In this document: positions 29,066 through 38,517 of the stretch, one piece after another
How the letters are laid out: the number at the start of each line of letters is the position of its first letter
Position numbering within the stretch: position 1 is the first letter of the stretch
From: Motiliproteus coralliicola
GTDB taxonomy: Bacteria; Pseudomonadota; Gammaproteobacteria; Pseudomonadales; Balneatricaceae
NCBI RefSeq assembly: GCF_003345655.1
Contig: NZ_QQOH01000001.1
Span: 558,001-622,000, forward strand
Direction: 5' to 3'
DNA: 64,000 nt
Program-made: the position numbers and the translations under genes
Notes under the pieces: model-generated
Seen by the model: the letters and a program-made list of their open reading frames with translations, nothing else
Databases searched by the model: none
Told to the model about the DNA's origin: nothing

Positions 29066-30511
29066 CTAGCCTTGATTCTGCTCTGTCTGACTGTGAAGAT
29101 CACGGAAACTCTTGCTGGTGCTGTCTCCGCCGCCTAGTGCTTTGTAGAGCTGGATCACCGCTTCAACCTCGCCACGCTCGGATTCCAGCAGGGCCTGCTC
29201 GGCGGAGAACAGGTTCTGCTGAGAGTCCAATACCTCGGTGTAGCTGTCCAGACCGGCCCGGTAGCGGGCTTCGGCCAGTTTCAGCCGGTCTTGCTGTGCC
29301 GTCACCAGACGGGTGTTGGCATCGATCTCGGCGCGCCGAGCGATGCGGGCCTGGGCGTTAGTGTAGACCTCGGAAAAAGCGGTTTGGATCGCTTTTTCGT
29401 ATTCGGCTACCGAGCGTTGCTGACGGGCTTTCGCCACATCGAGGTTGGCCTGATTGCTGTTGCCGAACAGTGGCAGGGCGATCGAAGGTGTGAAGGTCCA
29501 GGTGCTGGAGCCGGAGCCGAACAGGTCGCTCAGGTCACTACTGGCCAAACCGGTACTGCCCACCAGGCTGACCCGCGGAAAGAACGCCGCCCTTGCTGCG
29601 CCGATGTTGGCATTAGCCGCCCGCAGTGCTTCCTCGGAGCGGATGATATCCGGCCGGCTGAGTAGAATGCTGGAGTCCAGATTGTCTGGGATTTGAAGTT
29701 TGAAATCGGGCTTGTGGCCGTTTTTCTGATTCGCCAACAACTGGTCGATCGGGGTGCCGACCAGCAGCTCCAGTGCGGCCTTGAAGTTCGACAGGGTGCG
29801 CTGGTTCTGGGCTCTCTGGGCCTCGACGGTGACCAGGGCTACCTGGGCTTGGGCAATATCCAGCGCCGAAGAGATGCCGACGGTTTCGCGCAGCTGGATC
29901 AACTCCATCGACTTCTTGCGACTCTCCAGCGTTTCGTCGGCAAGACGAAGATTTTCCGTCGCCGCCAGCCAGTTGTAGTAGGCATTGGCCGTTTCGGAGA
30001 TGATGCTCAGCTGGCTCGAGCGCTGAGCTTCCAGGGTGCCGAAGTAGCTTGCCAACGCAGCATCGTTGAGATTGCGGATCCGGCCCCAGAAGTCGACCTC
30101 GTAAGAGACCAGTCCGACGTTGGCGCTGTAGCTGCGGCTGATATTGTCATCGCCGCTCAGGTTGGTCGAGTTCCGGGTGGTGGTCCCGGCACCGTTGATG
30201 CCGATATCGGGCAGATATTCGCGCTGCTGAATCTGGTATAGCCCTTGTGCCTCAGCTACGTTGGCGGCTGCGATCCGCAGGTCTCGATTATTTTCCAACG
30301 CCAGTTCGATCAGTTGTTTGGCGGTCGGGCTAGGAAAAAACTCACGCCAGGCAGCCAGTTCGAGTTGTGGCTGCGCCGCTGTCTCGGCAACACCGGCAAT
30401 GGTGTTGGCGACCGGGGGCTCCGGGTACTCGAACTGTGGTGCCAGATTGGTACAGGCGGTCAGGCTGCCTGCGATCAGCAGCGATAGGCTGACTTTAGTG
30501 AACGGGTGCAT
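29066..30511 (-). CDS. Outer-membrane efflux lipoprotein, OprM/NodT family
   Basis: A 481-residue outer-membrane channel of a tripartite pump. The signal peptide ends in a lipobox LTAC with Cys20 as the lipid-modified residue. Two repeated outer-membrane-efflux domains follow, with RPDIIRSEEALRAANANIGAARAAFFP near 290-316 as the hallmark. Its ATG overlaps the stop of the RND gene by one base (TAATG), so translation is coupled. It ends near the bidirectional terminator. The drug spectrum cannot be read from sequence. Confidence 0.94.
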   Translation of the reverse strand: MHPFTKVSLSLLIAGSLTACTNLAPQFEYPEPPVANTIAGVAETAAQPQLELAAWREFFPSPTAKQLIELALENNRDLRIAAANVAEAQGLYQIQQREYLPDIGINGAGTTTRNSTNLSGDDNISRSYSANVGLVSYEVDFWGRIRNLNDAALASYFGTLEAQRSSQLSIISETANAYYNWLAATENLRLADETLESRKKSMELIQLRETVGISSALDIAQAQVALVTVEAQRAQNQRTLSNFKAALELLVGTPIDQLLANQKNGHKPDFKLQIPDNLDSSILLSRPDIIRSEEALRAANANIGAARAAFFPRVSLVGSTGLASSDLSDLFGSGSSTWTFTPSIALPLFGNSNQANLDVAKARQQRSVAEYEKAIQTAFSEVYTNAQARIARRAEIDANTRLVTAQQDRLKLAEARYRAGLDSYTEVLDSQQNLFSAEQALLESERGEVEAVIQLYKALGGGDSTSKSFRDLHSQTEQNQG

Positions 30512-33500
30512 TATTGGTCCTCCATCGCGGCGGCTTGTTGGGCTTCAAGTTCCGCTCTGGTGGGCTTGGCCGGGAACAGTTTACGGACTAACAGATAGAA
30601 CACCGGCACGAACAGCACCGCCAGCACGGTGGCCGATAGCATGCCTCCCAGTACGCCGGTTCCGATGGCGCGACGACTGGCGGAGCCCGCTCCGGTGGAA
30701 ATGGCCAACGGGATAACCCCAAGCACGAAGGCAAAAGAGGTCATCAGTATCGGCCGGAAGCGCAGCTTGCAGGCTTCGACAACCGCGTCGTAGGCACTCT
30801 TGCCGTGGTGTTGTAGATCGCGGGAAAACTCGACGATCACGATGGCGTTTTTGGTCGACAGACCGATGATAGTGATGATGCCTACGGTAAAGTAAACATC
30901 GTTGGTCAATCCGCGCATGCTGACCGCCAGGACGCAGCCCAGCACACCTAGCGGCACCACCAGCATGACCGATAGCGGCACCGCCCAGCTCTCATACAAT
31001 GCAACCAATACCAGGAATACCACGATGATCGACAGGGCAAACACATAGACGGTCTGACCGCCAGAGATTTTCTCCTCCAACGATTGTCCGGACCACTCGA
31101 AACCAAAGCCTTTCGGAAGCTCTGCGGCGAACGCCTCCATCATCGCGATGGCGTCACCACTACTGGCTCCTGGGGCTGGGGCTCCGCTTAGCGGTATCGA
31201 CGGTACGCCGTTGTAGCGGTTCAGTTTGGCTGGGCCCTGAATCCACTCGGCGCTGGCGATCTCTTTGAGGTCGACCAGGCCGCCCTGGGTGTTGCGAACC
31301 TGCAGGCTCATGATCGCTTCGAGGGAAGAGCGGGCGTCCTGATCCGCCTGGACCCAGACTTGGTGAACCTTGCCATTCTCGACGTAATCGTTGACGTAGG
31401 CTGAACCCATGGCGATCTGCAAGGTGGAGTTGAGGGAGGCGATATCCACATCCAACGAGCGGGCCTTGATCCGATCGACGTCGATCCGAATCTGCGGCGC
31501 CGGGGGCAGGGTGTTTGGACGTAGGCCGGTGATGGTGGCAGGACCATCGCCCTGGGCCGCCATGCCCATGATCTGGAACGCCGCCTGCATCAGAGCATCG
31601 GGATCGTTATTGCCGGAGCGATCCTGCAGTCGGAAATCGAAACCGTTGTCGTTGCCCAGGCCGGGGATCGGCGGCATATTGAATGCGAACACGATGCCGT
31701 CGCCGATAAAGCGCTGATAGGCCGGGCCCGCATCGGCGACGATCTGATCGGCATCCCGTTGACCCTTCTTGGTTCGTTCGTCCCAGGGGTGCAGGTTGGC
31801 GAAGCTGATGTAGGTGTTCTGGCCGGAGCCCAGGAAGCCGAAGCCGAGTACCGTGATCACGTCTTTGATCTCGGGCTGGCTCTTGAGCCAGGCATCGGTT
31901 TTGTCAGCCAGCTCCTTGGAGCGTTCCTGGGTGGCCCCAGAAGGGAGCAGGGCGCCGGTAACTACGAAACCCTGGTCTTCCGAAGGAACGAAGCCTTTCG
32001 GCAGGCTGTTGAACTTCTGGTAATCAAAGGCGCCGATGCCGGCGAAGATCAGCATGGTGACCACCACACCGACCCCGGTCAGCATCAATTTGACGACGGC
32101 CATATAGCCATCGGTAAGCCGGGCAAAGCCGCGGTTAAACCATTGTCCCGGTGCAGAAAGGGCCAGGGCCAGCTTGCCCGGGTTGGGGTTCTTGGCTTTC
32201 AGTAAGCCCTGAGCCATCGCCGGGCTGAGGGAGAGCGCCAGGAACGACGAGATACAGACCGAGATAATGATGGTCAGCGAGAACTGTTTGTAGATCTGTC
32301 CGACCGAGCCACTGATAAAGGCCATCGGCACGAATACTGCGACCAGCACCGCGGTGGTTCCGATAATGGCTCCACTGATCTGTTGCATCGACTTCTTGGT
32401 CGCCTGGTAGGGCCCCAGGCCCTCATCCTCCATCAGGCGCTGGATGTTCTCGACCACCAGGATGGCATCATCCACCACGATACCAATCGCCAACACCATA
32501 CCGAACATGGTCAGCATGTTGATCGAGAAACCAAACAGGTACATGCCGATCGCCGTACCGATCAACGAAATTGGAACCACGATCAACGGGATTAGGGTGG
32601 TGCGCCAGTTCTGCAGGAATACAAACATGACGATCGTCACCAGGATGATCGCGATGATCAGGGTCTCTTTCACCTCGGCGATGGAGATATCGACGAACAG
32701 TGAGGTGTCATAGGGCGACATCCAGCGAATATCTTCGGGGAAGAATTGCTGTAACTCGTCCATCTTCTCCTTGATCAGCTGGGCCGTCACCAACGCATTG
32801 CCGGTGTTGGACAGTTTGGTCGCGAAGGCCGCCGCGGGCTGGCCGTTGAGCAGCACATTGGTGGCGTAACTCTGGGCGCCCCGTTCAACACGAGCGATAT
32901 CGCGCAATCGAACCACCGCACCCTCTGAGGAGGAGCGCAGGATAATCTGACCGAATTCTTCAACCGTCGAGAGGCGTGACGGCACCAATACGGTGGCGTT
33001 GATCTGCTGGTTGGAAGGTGAGGGCAGCGCCCCCAGCTCACCTGTGGCCAGTTGCGCGTTCTGGCTCTGGATCGCGGAGACAATTTCGTCCGGGGTAATA
33101 CTGAACGAGGTCATCTGCTTCGGATCGATCCAGATCCGCATCGCGTACTTGGAACCGAACAGGTCGGCCGAGCCGACGCCGGGCAGGCGACGAATTTCGC
33201 TGATCACGTTGGCATCGATATAGTCGCCAAGATCGGTGGCGTTGTAGGTGCCGTTGGGCGAGTGCAGCGCGATGATCATCAGGAAGTCGGGTCGGGTCTT
33301 ATCGATATTGACCCCTTGCTGATTGACCGAGGAAGGCAGTCTGGCTTCGACCCGCTTGAGTCGGTTCTGCACATCGACCGCCGCGATATTGGTATCGGTG
33401 CCGGTCTCGAAGGTCAGGGTGATGGTTGCGGTTCCGGCACGGCTGGATTCCGAGGCGATGTACTTCAGGCCTTCGATACCGTTCATCTCATCTTCGATGA

Positions 33501-33690
33501 CGCTGGTAACGGTATCTTCGATAGTTTTGGCCGAGGCGCCCGGATAGGTCGCGGTGACGGTGACCTGGGGCGGGGCGATGCTCGGGTAGGCGGCAACCGG
33601 TAGCTGGGTAAACGAAAGTCCCCCGGCGATCAGGAGCAGAATGGCAATAACCCAGGCGAACTTGGGCCTGTCGATAAAAAACTGCGGCAT
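30511..33690 (-). CDS. RND multidrug efflux transporter, AcrB/MexB (HAE-1) family
   Basis: A 1059-residue inner-membrane proton-driven pump. It opens with FFIDRPKFAWVIAI, has 12 predicted membrane segments in the 1+6+5 pattern and two large periplasmic loops. The proton-relay Asp-Asp pair lies in GIVVDDAILVVENIQ near 404, and the matching Lys is in LSTKNAIVIVEF near 940. GYSGFEW-like FGFEWSGQSLEE is present in the second loop. A strong ribosome binding site (GGGAG) and coupling to the channel gene place it mid-operon. It is a HAE-1 pump rather than a heavy-metal exporter, judging by these motifs. Confidence 0.96.
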   Translation of the reverse strand: MPQFFIDRPKFAWVIAILLLIAGGLSFTQLPVAAYPSIAPPQVTVTATYPGASAKTIEDTVTSVIEDEMNGIEGLKYIASESSRAGTATITLTFETGTDTNIAAVDVQNRLKRVEARLPSSVNQQGVNIDKTRPDFLMIIALHSPNGTYNATDLGDYIDANVISEIRRLPGVGSADLFGSKYAMRIWIDPKQMTSFSITPDEIVSAIQSQNAQLATGELGALPSPSNQQINATVLVPSRLSTVEEFGQIILRSSSEGAVVRLRDIARVERGAQSYATNVLLNGQPAAAFATKLSNTGNALVTAQLIKEKMDELQQFFPEDIRWMSPYDTSLFVDISIAEVKETLIIAIILVTIVMFVFLQNWRTTLIPLIVVPISLIGTAIGMYLFGFSINMLTMFGMVLAIGIVVDDAILVVENIQRLMEDEGLGPYQATKKSMQQISGAIIGTTAVLVAVFVPMAFISGSVGQIYKQFSLTIIISVCISSFLALSLSPAMAQGLLKAKNPNPGKLALALSAPGQWFNRGFARLTDGYMAVVKLMLTGVGVVVTMLIFAGIGAFDYQKFNSLPKGFVPSEDQGFVVTGALLPSGATQERSKELADKTDAWLKSQPEIKDVITVLGFGFLGSGQNTYISFANLHPWDERTKKGQRDADQIVADAGPAYQRFIGDGIVFAFNMPPIPGLGNDNGFDFRLQDRSGNNDPDALMQAAFQIMGMAAQGDGPATITGLRPNTLPPAPQIRIDVDRIKARSLDVDIASLNSTLQIAMGSAYVNDYVENGKVHQVWVQADQDARSSLEAIMSLQVRNTQGGLVDLKEIASAEWIQGPAKLNRYNGVPSIPLSGAPAPGASSGDAIAMMEAFAAELPKGFGFEWSGQSLEEKISGGQTVYVFALSIIVVFLVLVALYESWAVPLSVMLVVPLGVLGCVLAVSMRGLTNDVYFTVGIITIIGLSTKNAIVIVEFSRDLQHHGKSAYDAVVEACKLRFRPILMTSFAFVLGVIPLAISTGAGSASRRAIGTGVLGGMLSATVLAVLFVPVFYLLVRKLFPAKPTRAELEAQQAAAMEDQ

Positions 33691-33710
33691 GAGATTCTCC
33701 CTGTGGCCCG

Positions 33711-34895
33711 TTATTGCTGCTTGGCGGTCATGCCCGCATCCTGCATCTCTGCTGAGGTCATACCGACAAACTGGGCACCTGCCATGGTCTTGAGAATGGA
33801 GGTGTCGCTGACGACCACCCGGTCACCGTGATTCAGGCCGGAGCGAACAAACCAATACTCACCGGTCATCGGCCCCAGCTCGATCTTCACAGGGACCAGT
33901 TTGCTGTCCTTGACCATATAAACTTCCGGTCCCTTGGGCGTAATATTGACGGCTTTCTGCGGGACTTTGATCACGTTATTGGTGGTGGCAACGGGAACCT
34001 TGACCCGCACGAACATACCCGGCAGCAGGACGAAGTCGGGGTTGTCGACCACTGCACGCAATGAGATGGCACCGGTCGCCTCATCCACTTCCATCGAGGA
34101 GAACTCAAGCTGGCCCTTTTCCGGGTAGATGGTGCCGTCCCCCAGATTGATCTCGATATTCTTGTCGTCAGGACCGGAGATCAGTCCGGCATTCATCGCT
34201 TGGCGGATCCGGATCACATCGGCGCTGGTTCGGGTGAAGTCGATATAGACCTTGTCGATCTGTTCGATATTGGCCAGTTGGGTCGATTCGGCGCTGGTCA
34301 ACGCACCCTCTGTCACTAGGGCTTTGTCGATCCGGCCGGAAATGGGCGCGGTGACGGTGGCGTAATCCAGATTGATCTTGGCGATCTCCAGGTTGGCTTT
34401 GGCCTGTTCGACCTGCGCCTTGGACTGCTGGCTCTGGGCTGCGTTGGTATCGTACTCCTGACGGCTGACCGCCCCCATCGACAGCAGCTGCTTGTAGCGT
34501 TTCAGGGTTTGCTGGGACAGGTTGTACGCTGCGACAGCGTTGGCGACATCGGCTTTGCGGGCACGATGGGTGGCTTTCAGGGTCCGGTCTTCGATTTTGA
34601 ACAGGACTTCGCCGGCATCGACATGGGTTCCTTCATCGAAAACCCGCTTTTCGATAATTCCGGTTACCCGGGCCCGAACCTGTGCCAGACGATAGGCGGA
34701 GACGCGGCCGGGGAGATCTTGAGTGACGACTTCAGAATCTGCTTGAACCGCCTCAACCGTTACCGGGATTGGGCCCTGAGGAGAGCTTTGAGCCTCTGAT
34801 GCACTATCCTCAGCCACTGCCAAGGATGGACTGAACTGCTGAACTGACACCATTCCGGCGATAATGAGCATAGAAAAGAGAGCTGTTTTCTTCAT
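33711..34895 (-). CDS. RND efflux periplasmic adaptor, AcrA/MexA family
   Basis: An adaptor of about 394 residues linking pump and channel. A Sec signal peptide (MKKTALFSML...) ends near LAVAED, with no lipobox cysteine, unlike AcrA/MexA, which are lipoproteins. Then come the biotinyl-lipoyl-like domain (RVRARVTGIIEKRVFDEG), an alpha-helical hairpin and the beta-barrel (GALTSAESTQLANIEQ). The ATG at 34895 is chosen because AAGGA stands 6 nt upstream; ATG 34919 lacks a site and would precede a weak signal sequence. First gene of the operon. No TetR/MarR regulator is adjacent. Confidence 0.92.
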   Translation of the reverse strand: MKKTALFSMLIIAGMVSVQQFSPSLAVAEDSASEAQSSPQGPIPVTVEAVQADSEVVTQDLPGRVSAYRLAQVRARVTGIIEKRVFDEGTHVDAGEVLFKIEDRTLKATHRARKADVANAVAAYNLSQQTLKRYKQLLSMGAVSRQEYDTNAAQSQQSKAQVEQAKANLEIAKINLDYATVTAPISGRIDKALVTEGALTSAESTQLANIEQIDKVYIDFTRTSADVIRIRQAMNAGLISGPDDKNIEINLGDGTIYPEKGQLEFSSMEVDEATGAISLRAVVDNPDFVLLPGMFVRVKVPVATTNNVIKVPQKAVNITPKGPEVYMVKDSKLVPVKIELGPMTGEYWFVRSGLNHGDRVVVSDTSILKTMAGAQFVGMTSAEMQDAGMTAKQQ

Positions 34896-35030
34896 GCTAA
34901 TCCTTGATTGCGTAGTCATTCCATAGGCATTTTTACAACCCTGACGGCTGTGAAAACGTGCCCCGGTCTAGGCGGTCATTTGTAGATAAAGGTTTAAGTA
35001 TAAGGGTATTTTTTTACTGTCGCGTGACCT

Positions 35031-35052
35031 GGCCGGGAGATTTTTCCCGGCC
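35031..35052. other. Perfect 8-bp GC hairpin in the efflux/methyltransferase intergenic region
   Basis: GGCCGGGA / TCCCGGCC with a six-base loop, in a divergent region where no gene ends. A T-run follows five bases later on the plus strand (35058-35063) and the minus strand also carries T's further on. It could be a terminator for leader transcripts or an operator. Confidence 0.5.
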
Positions 35053-35124
35053 GGCAGTTTTTTACCAGCTTGCAGGTTAACGAGGGGTTAAACCGGCTTG
35101 GGCGCGGACAGGAAAAGGTTGCGG

Positions 35125-35130
35125 TATACT
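35125..35130 (+). promoter_or_regulatory. -10 element before the rRNA methyltransferase gene
   Basis: TATACT followed by GCGCC, 25 bp before the chosen ATG; the -35 is weak. It disfavors the in-frame TTG at 35098, which lies upstream of it. Confidence 0.5.
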
Positions 35131-35154
35131 GCGCCAAATTTTCAGGCATCTTCC

Positions 35155-36270
35155 ATGACCGATAAAACCGATACTCACCACTGCGTCCCTCTTCCCACAT
35201 CTGACCAGCCGATTGCAGCCTCCGGCAGCGCGTTGAGCTCACTGCATGATTCGTTGGGATTGGCATTGGATCGACGCCGTCCTCTTGTCGCACAGTTAGA
35301 CGCGGAGCAGACTGATTGCTACCGGCTCTATCACGGTACCGTCGAGGGCGAGGCCGGTGTGACCGTTGATCGGTATGGACCGCAGTTGATCATCCAGAGC
35401 TTTCACCGTGATCTGGGCGACGACGAAGTGACGTTGATTGTCGAGCAGATTGAAGACCGTCTGGGTATGGCGTTGCAGCCGTTCTACCATGCCCGCCAAC
35501 ACAGTCAGGCCAACCCGACTGCGGCTAAGCACTCGCTGTTTTCCGGCGCCGAAGGCGATGCCGAGGCGGTTTGTCGGGAGCTGGGGGTTAGCTTTCGTAC
35601 CCGAGGCGTGCATCGAGGGATCGATCCCTTACTGTTCTTGGATATGCGGGCAGGGCGGCGTTATATCCAACAGCATGCACAAGGACTGAGTGTCCTGAAT
35701 CTGTTTTCCTATACCTGTGGTGTTGGCGTTGTTGCCGCAAGTGCCGGGGCCCGTCGTGTGGTAAATATCGATTTTGCTCGCTCAGCGCTGGACGTGGGCC
35801 GGGAAAACGCCGAGTTGAATGATTTGACCGACGAGCAGATTGAATTTGTTCAATCGGACTTTTTCCCCGCCGCGCGTCAGTTGGCGGGCTTGCCGGTCAA
35901 ATACCGTCGCCAGGGGCGCGGTGGGCGTCGCCAGCCGGCGCGTAACTATCCGCGTCTGGATGCCTGTCAGTTCGATCTGGTATTTCTTGATCCGCCGCGT
36001 TGGGCCAAAAGCCCGTTCGGTACGGTGGACCTGATCCGCGATTACCCCAGCCTGTTCAAGCCGAGCCTGCTGGCAACCAAACCCGGAGGGCGGCTGGTCT
36101 GTTGCAACAACGTGGCCCAGGTCGATGCCCAGGATTGGTTGGATCAGTTGCAGCGTAGCGCCGCCAAGGTCGATCGACCGATCCGCGAGGTTGAGTGGCT
36201 TCAACCTGAAGCGGACTTTCCCAGCTTTGACGGCAAGCATCCGTTGAAGATGGTGGTGTTGCACGTCTAA
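35155..36270 (+). CDS. Class I SAM-dependent rRNA methyltransferase (RlmI-like, COG1092)
   Basis: A 371-residue methyltransferase. An EEHD-like region (CYRLYHGTVEGEAGVTVDRYG near 61) precedes the Rossmann fold: VLNLFSYTCGVGVVAASAGA near 181, the acidic VNIDFARSALD near 204, and the catalytic-loop FLDPPRWAKS near 280. These are hallmarks of the RlmI/RlmK group of 23S rRNA base methyltransferases. Unlike E. coli RlmI it has no recognisable N-terminal PUA domain; about 50 low-complexity residues replace it. The target base is unknown. Confidence 0.8.
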   Translation: MTDKTDTHHCVPLPTSDQPIAASGSALSSLHDSLGLALDRRRPLVAQLDAEQTDCYRLYHGTVEGEAGVTVDRYGPQLIIQSFHRDLGDDEVTLIVEQIEDRLGMALQPFYHARQHSQANPTAAKHSLFSGAEGDAEAVCRELGVSFRTRGVHRGIDPLLFLDMRAGRRYIQQHAQGLSVLNLFSYTCGVGVVAASAGARRVVNIDFARSALDVGRENAELNDLTDEQIEFVQSDFFPAARQLAGLPVKYRRQGRGGRRQPARNYPRLDACQFDLVFLDPPRWAKSPFGTVDLIRDYPSLFKPSLLATKPGGRLVCCNNVAQVDAQDWLDQLQRSAAKVDRPIREVEWLQPEADFPSFDGKHPLKMVVLHV

Positions 36271-36381
36271 GCCTATCGTTGCCGATCGAAGCGTTCCTGG
36301 TCTGGATCCGATTCTCGGCAGCATCTCGGTTAGGTCGAGCTGGAAAGGATCTTCGGTTGAGCGAGGTTGTGCAAAACAACG

Positions 36382-36409
36382 CTTGAAATGTCATTCGCCG
36401 TCCCCATTT
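36382..36409 (+). promoter_or_regulatory. Sigma-32 heat-shock promoter of htpG
   Basis: CTTGAAA at 36382-36388, a 13-bp spacer, then CCCCATTT at 36402-36409. This is nearly a perfect match to the RpoH consensus (CTTGAAA, 13-15 bp, CCCCATNT). The start of transcription is expected near 36417, about 65 nt before the htpG ATG. Confidence 0.88.
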
Positions 36410-36481
36410 AAACAGCAGCAAGAGGGTTCCAGCCCTATTTGAGACTGGAGCCGGGTTTATCTGTTGAAACTGGAACTGGGT

Positions 36482-38410
36482 ATGACCACCGAAACGCAAA
36501 AAGAAACGCTGGGCTTTCAGACCGAAGTCAAACAACTACTGCACTTGATGATTCACTCGCTCTACTCCAATAAGGAGATTTTCCTGCGTGAGCTGATCTC
36601 TAACGCCTCCGATGCTGCCGATAAGTTGCGCTTTGAAGCGCTGTCCGATGGTGGCCTGTATGAAAACGACAGCGAACTGAAGATCCGAATCGAGTTCGAC
36701 AACGAAGCCCGCCAGATCCGTATTATCGATAACGGTATCGGCATGAATCGTCAGGATGTGGTGGATCACCTGGGTACTATCGCCAAGTCCGGTACCGCCG
36801 ATTTTCTGTCACACCTGACCGGTGACCAGAAGAAAGATTCGCACCTGATCGGTCAATTCGGGGTTGGTTTCTACTCCGCCTTTATCGTTGCCGAGCGGGT
36901 TGAAGTGCTGACCCGTAAAGCCGGTGACGAAGCCGCCAACGGCGTACACTGGGAATCCCGTGGCGAGGGTGAGTTCAATGTCGGGACCATCGAAAAGGCC
37001 GATCGCGGAACCACCATCGTGCTGCACCTGAAAGAGGATGAAGCCGAATTCGCCGATGGTTTCCGTCTGCGCTCACTGGTACGCAAGTATTCCGACCATA
37101 TCTCGATCCCGGTTGAGATGGTGAAGGAGCCGACGCCGGAATTCGACGATGAGGGGAATCCCAAGCCGGTTGCCGAGGATGCGCCTGTTGAGTGGGAGAG
37201 TGTTAACGCTGCCACCGCGCTCTGGACCCGTGGCCGTACCGAGGTCACCGAGGAGGAGTACCAGGAGTTCTACAAGCACGTCTCCCACGACTTCGAGAAC
37301 CCGCTAAGCTGGAGCCACAACAAGGTTGAGGGCAAGCTCGACTACACCAGTCTGCTGTACGTGCCTAGTCGTGCCCCGTTTGACATGTGGAACCGTGACG
37401 GCGTCCGTGGCCTGAAACTCTACATCCAGCGCGTCTTTATCATGGACGATGCCGAGCAGTTCCTGCCGCTGTACCTGCGCTTTATCAAGGGTGTGGTTGA
37501 CTCCAACGACCTGTCGCTGAACGTCTCCCGTGAGATCCTGCAGAAAGACCCGGCTATCGACTCGATGCGCAGCGCGCTGACCAAGCGGGTGCTGGACATG
37601 CTGACCAAGCTGGCCAAGAAAGAGGGTGACGATTACGCCAAGTTCTGGAGCGAGTTCGGCCAGGTCCTGAAGGAAGGTCCGGCGGAAGATTTTGCCAACC
37701 GCGACAAGATCGCCAGACTGCTACGTTTTGCCACCAGCCATACCGACAAGGAAGCGCAGGATCAGTCGCTGGATCAGTACATCGAGCGTCTGCAGGAAGG
37801 TCAGGATTCGATCTACTACATCGTTGCCGACTCACACGCCGCCGCCAAGAACAGCCCCCATCTGGAGATCTTCCGCAAGAAGGGCATCGAGGTGCTGCTG
37901 CTGTCCGATCGCGTCGACGAGTGGCTGATGAGCAACCTGCACGAGTACGAAGGCAAGTCGTTCAAGGATATCACCAAGGGTGATCTGGACCTGGGCAAAG
38001 TTGAAGACGAAGCCGAGAAGCAGCAGCAGGAAGAGACCGCCAAAGAGTTCGGCTCTCTGGTGGAGCGGGTTAAGGAGCTGCTCAAGGAGCAGGTCAACGA
38101 GGTTCGCATCACCCACCGTCTGGTCGATTCTCCCGCCTGTCTGGTAGTCGGTGAACACGAGATGGGGGCGCAGATGCGCAAGATCATGGAGGCTGCTGGC
38201 CAGCAGGTTCCGGATTCCAAGCCGACTCTGGAGCTGAACCCGACCCATCCGCTGGTCGCATCACTCAACGATGAATCCGACGAAGATCAGTTCGGTGAGC
38301 TGGCGCAGATCCTGTTCGATCAGGCCTGCCTATCCAGCGGCGAACAGCTGGCTGATCCGGCCGATTTCGTTCAGCGGCTCAACAAGCTGTTGCTCAAACT
38401 CAGCCGTTGA
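36482..38410 (+). CDS. htpG: Molecular chaperone HtpG (Hsp90)
   Basis: A 642-residue ATP-dependent chaperone. The GHKL ATPase domain has [15 protein letters not shown] near 32, [11 protein letters not shown] near 82 and [11 protein letters not shown] near 126. The middle domain has the catalytic Arg in SREILQ near 345. The C-terminal dimerisation domain is present. The ATG at 36482 is chosen because homologues begin MTTE-like before [12 protein letters not shown]; a TTG at 36464 is less likely. It has its own heat-shock promoter and terminator. Confidence 0.97.
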   Translation: MTTETQKETLGFQTEVKQLLHLMIHSLYSNKEIFLRELISNASDAADKLRFEALSDGGLYENDSELKIRIEFDNEARQIRIIDNGIGMNRQDVVDHLGTIAKSGTADFLSHLTGDQKKDSHLIGQFGVGFYSAFIVAERVEVLTRKAGDEAANGVHWESRGEGEFNVGTIEKADRGTTIVLHLKEDEAEFADGFRLRSLVRKYSDHISIPVEMVKEPTPEFDDEGNPKPVAEDAPVEWESVNAATALWTRGRTEVTEEEYQEFYKHVSHDFENPLSWSHNKVEGKLDYTSLLYVPSRAPFDMWNRDGVRGLKLYIQRVFIMDDAEQFLPLYLRFIKGVVDSNDLSLNVSREILQKDPAIDSMRSALTKRVLDMLTKLAKKEGDDYAKFWSEFGQVLKEGPAEDFANRDKIARLLRFATSHTDKEAQDQSLDQYIERLQEGQDSIYYIVADSHAAAKNSPHLEIFRKKGIEVLLLSDRVDEWLMSNLHEYEGKSFKDITKGDLDLGKVEDEAEKQQQEETAKEFGSLVERVKELLKEQVNEVRITHRLVDSPACLVVGEHEMGAQMRKIMEAAGQQVPDSKPTLELNPTHPLVASLNDESDEDQFGELAQILFDQACLSSGEQLADPADFVQRLNKLLLKLSR

Positions 38411-38431
38411 GCTGATCTTTATCAAGAACCG

Positions 38432-38458
38432 AAACAGGGCGCTTAGGCGCCCTGTTTT
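38432..38458 (+). terminator. Rho-independent terminator after htpG
   Basis: Stem ACAGGGCGC / GCGCCCTGT with loop TTAG, followed by four T and extended by A-T pairs. It lies 22 bp after the htpG stop. Confidence 0.9.
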
Positions 38459-38517
38459 ATTATGGGGACGGCAGCGATAGAATAGCGTTTTGCACCGCAG
38501 CATTTCTGGAGTTCCTG

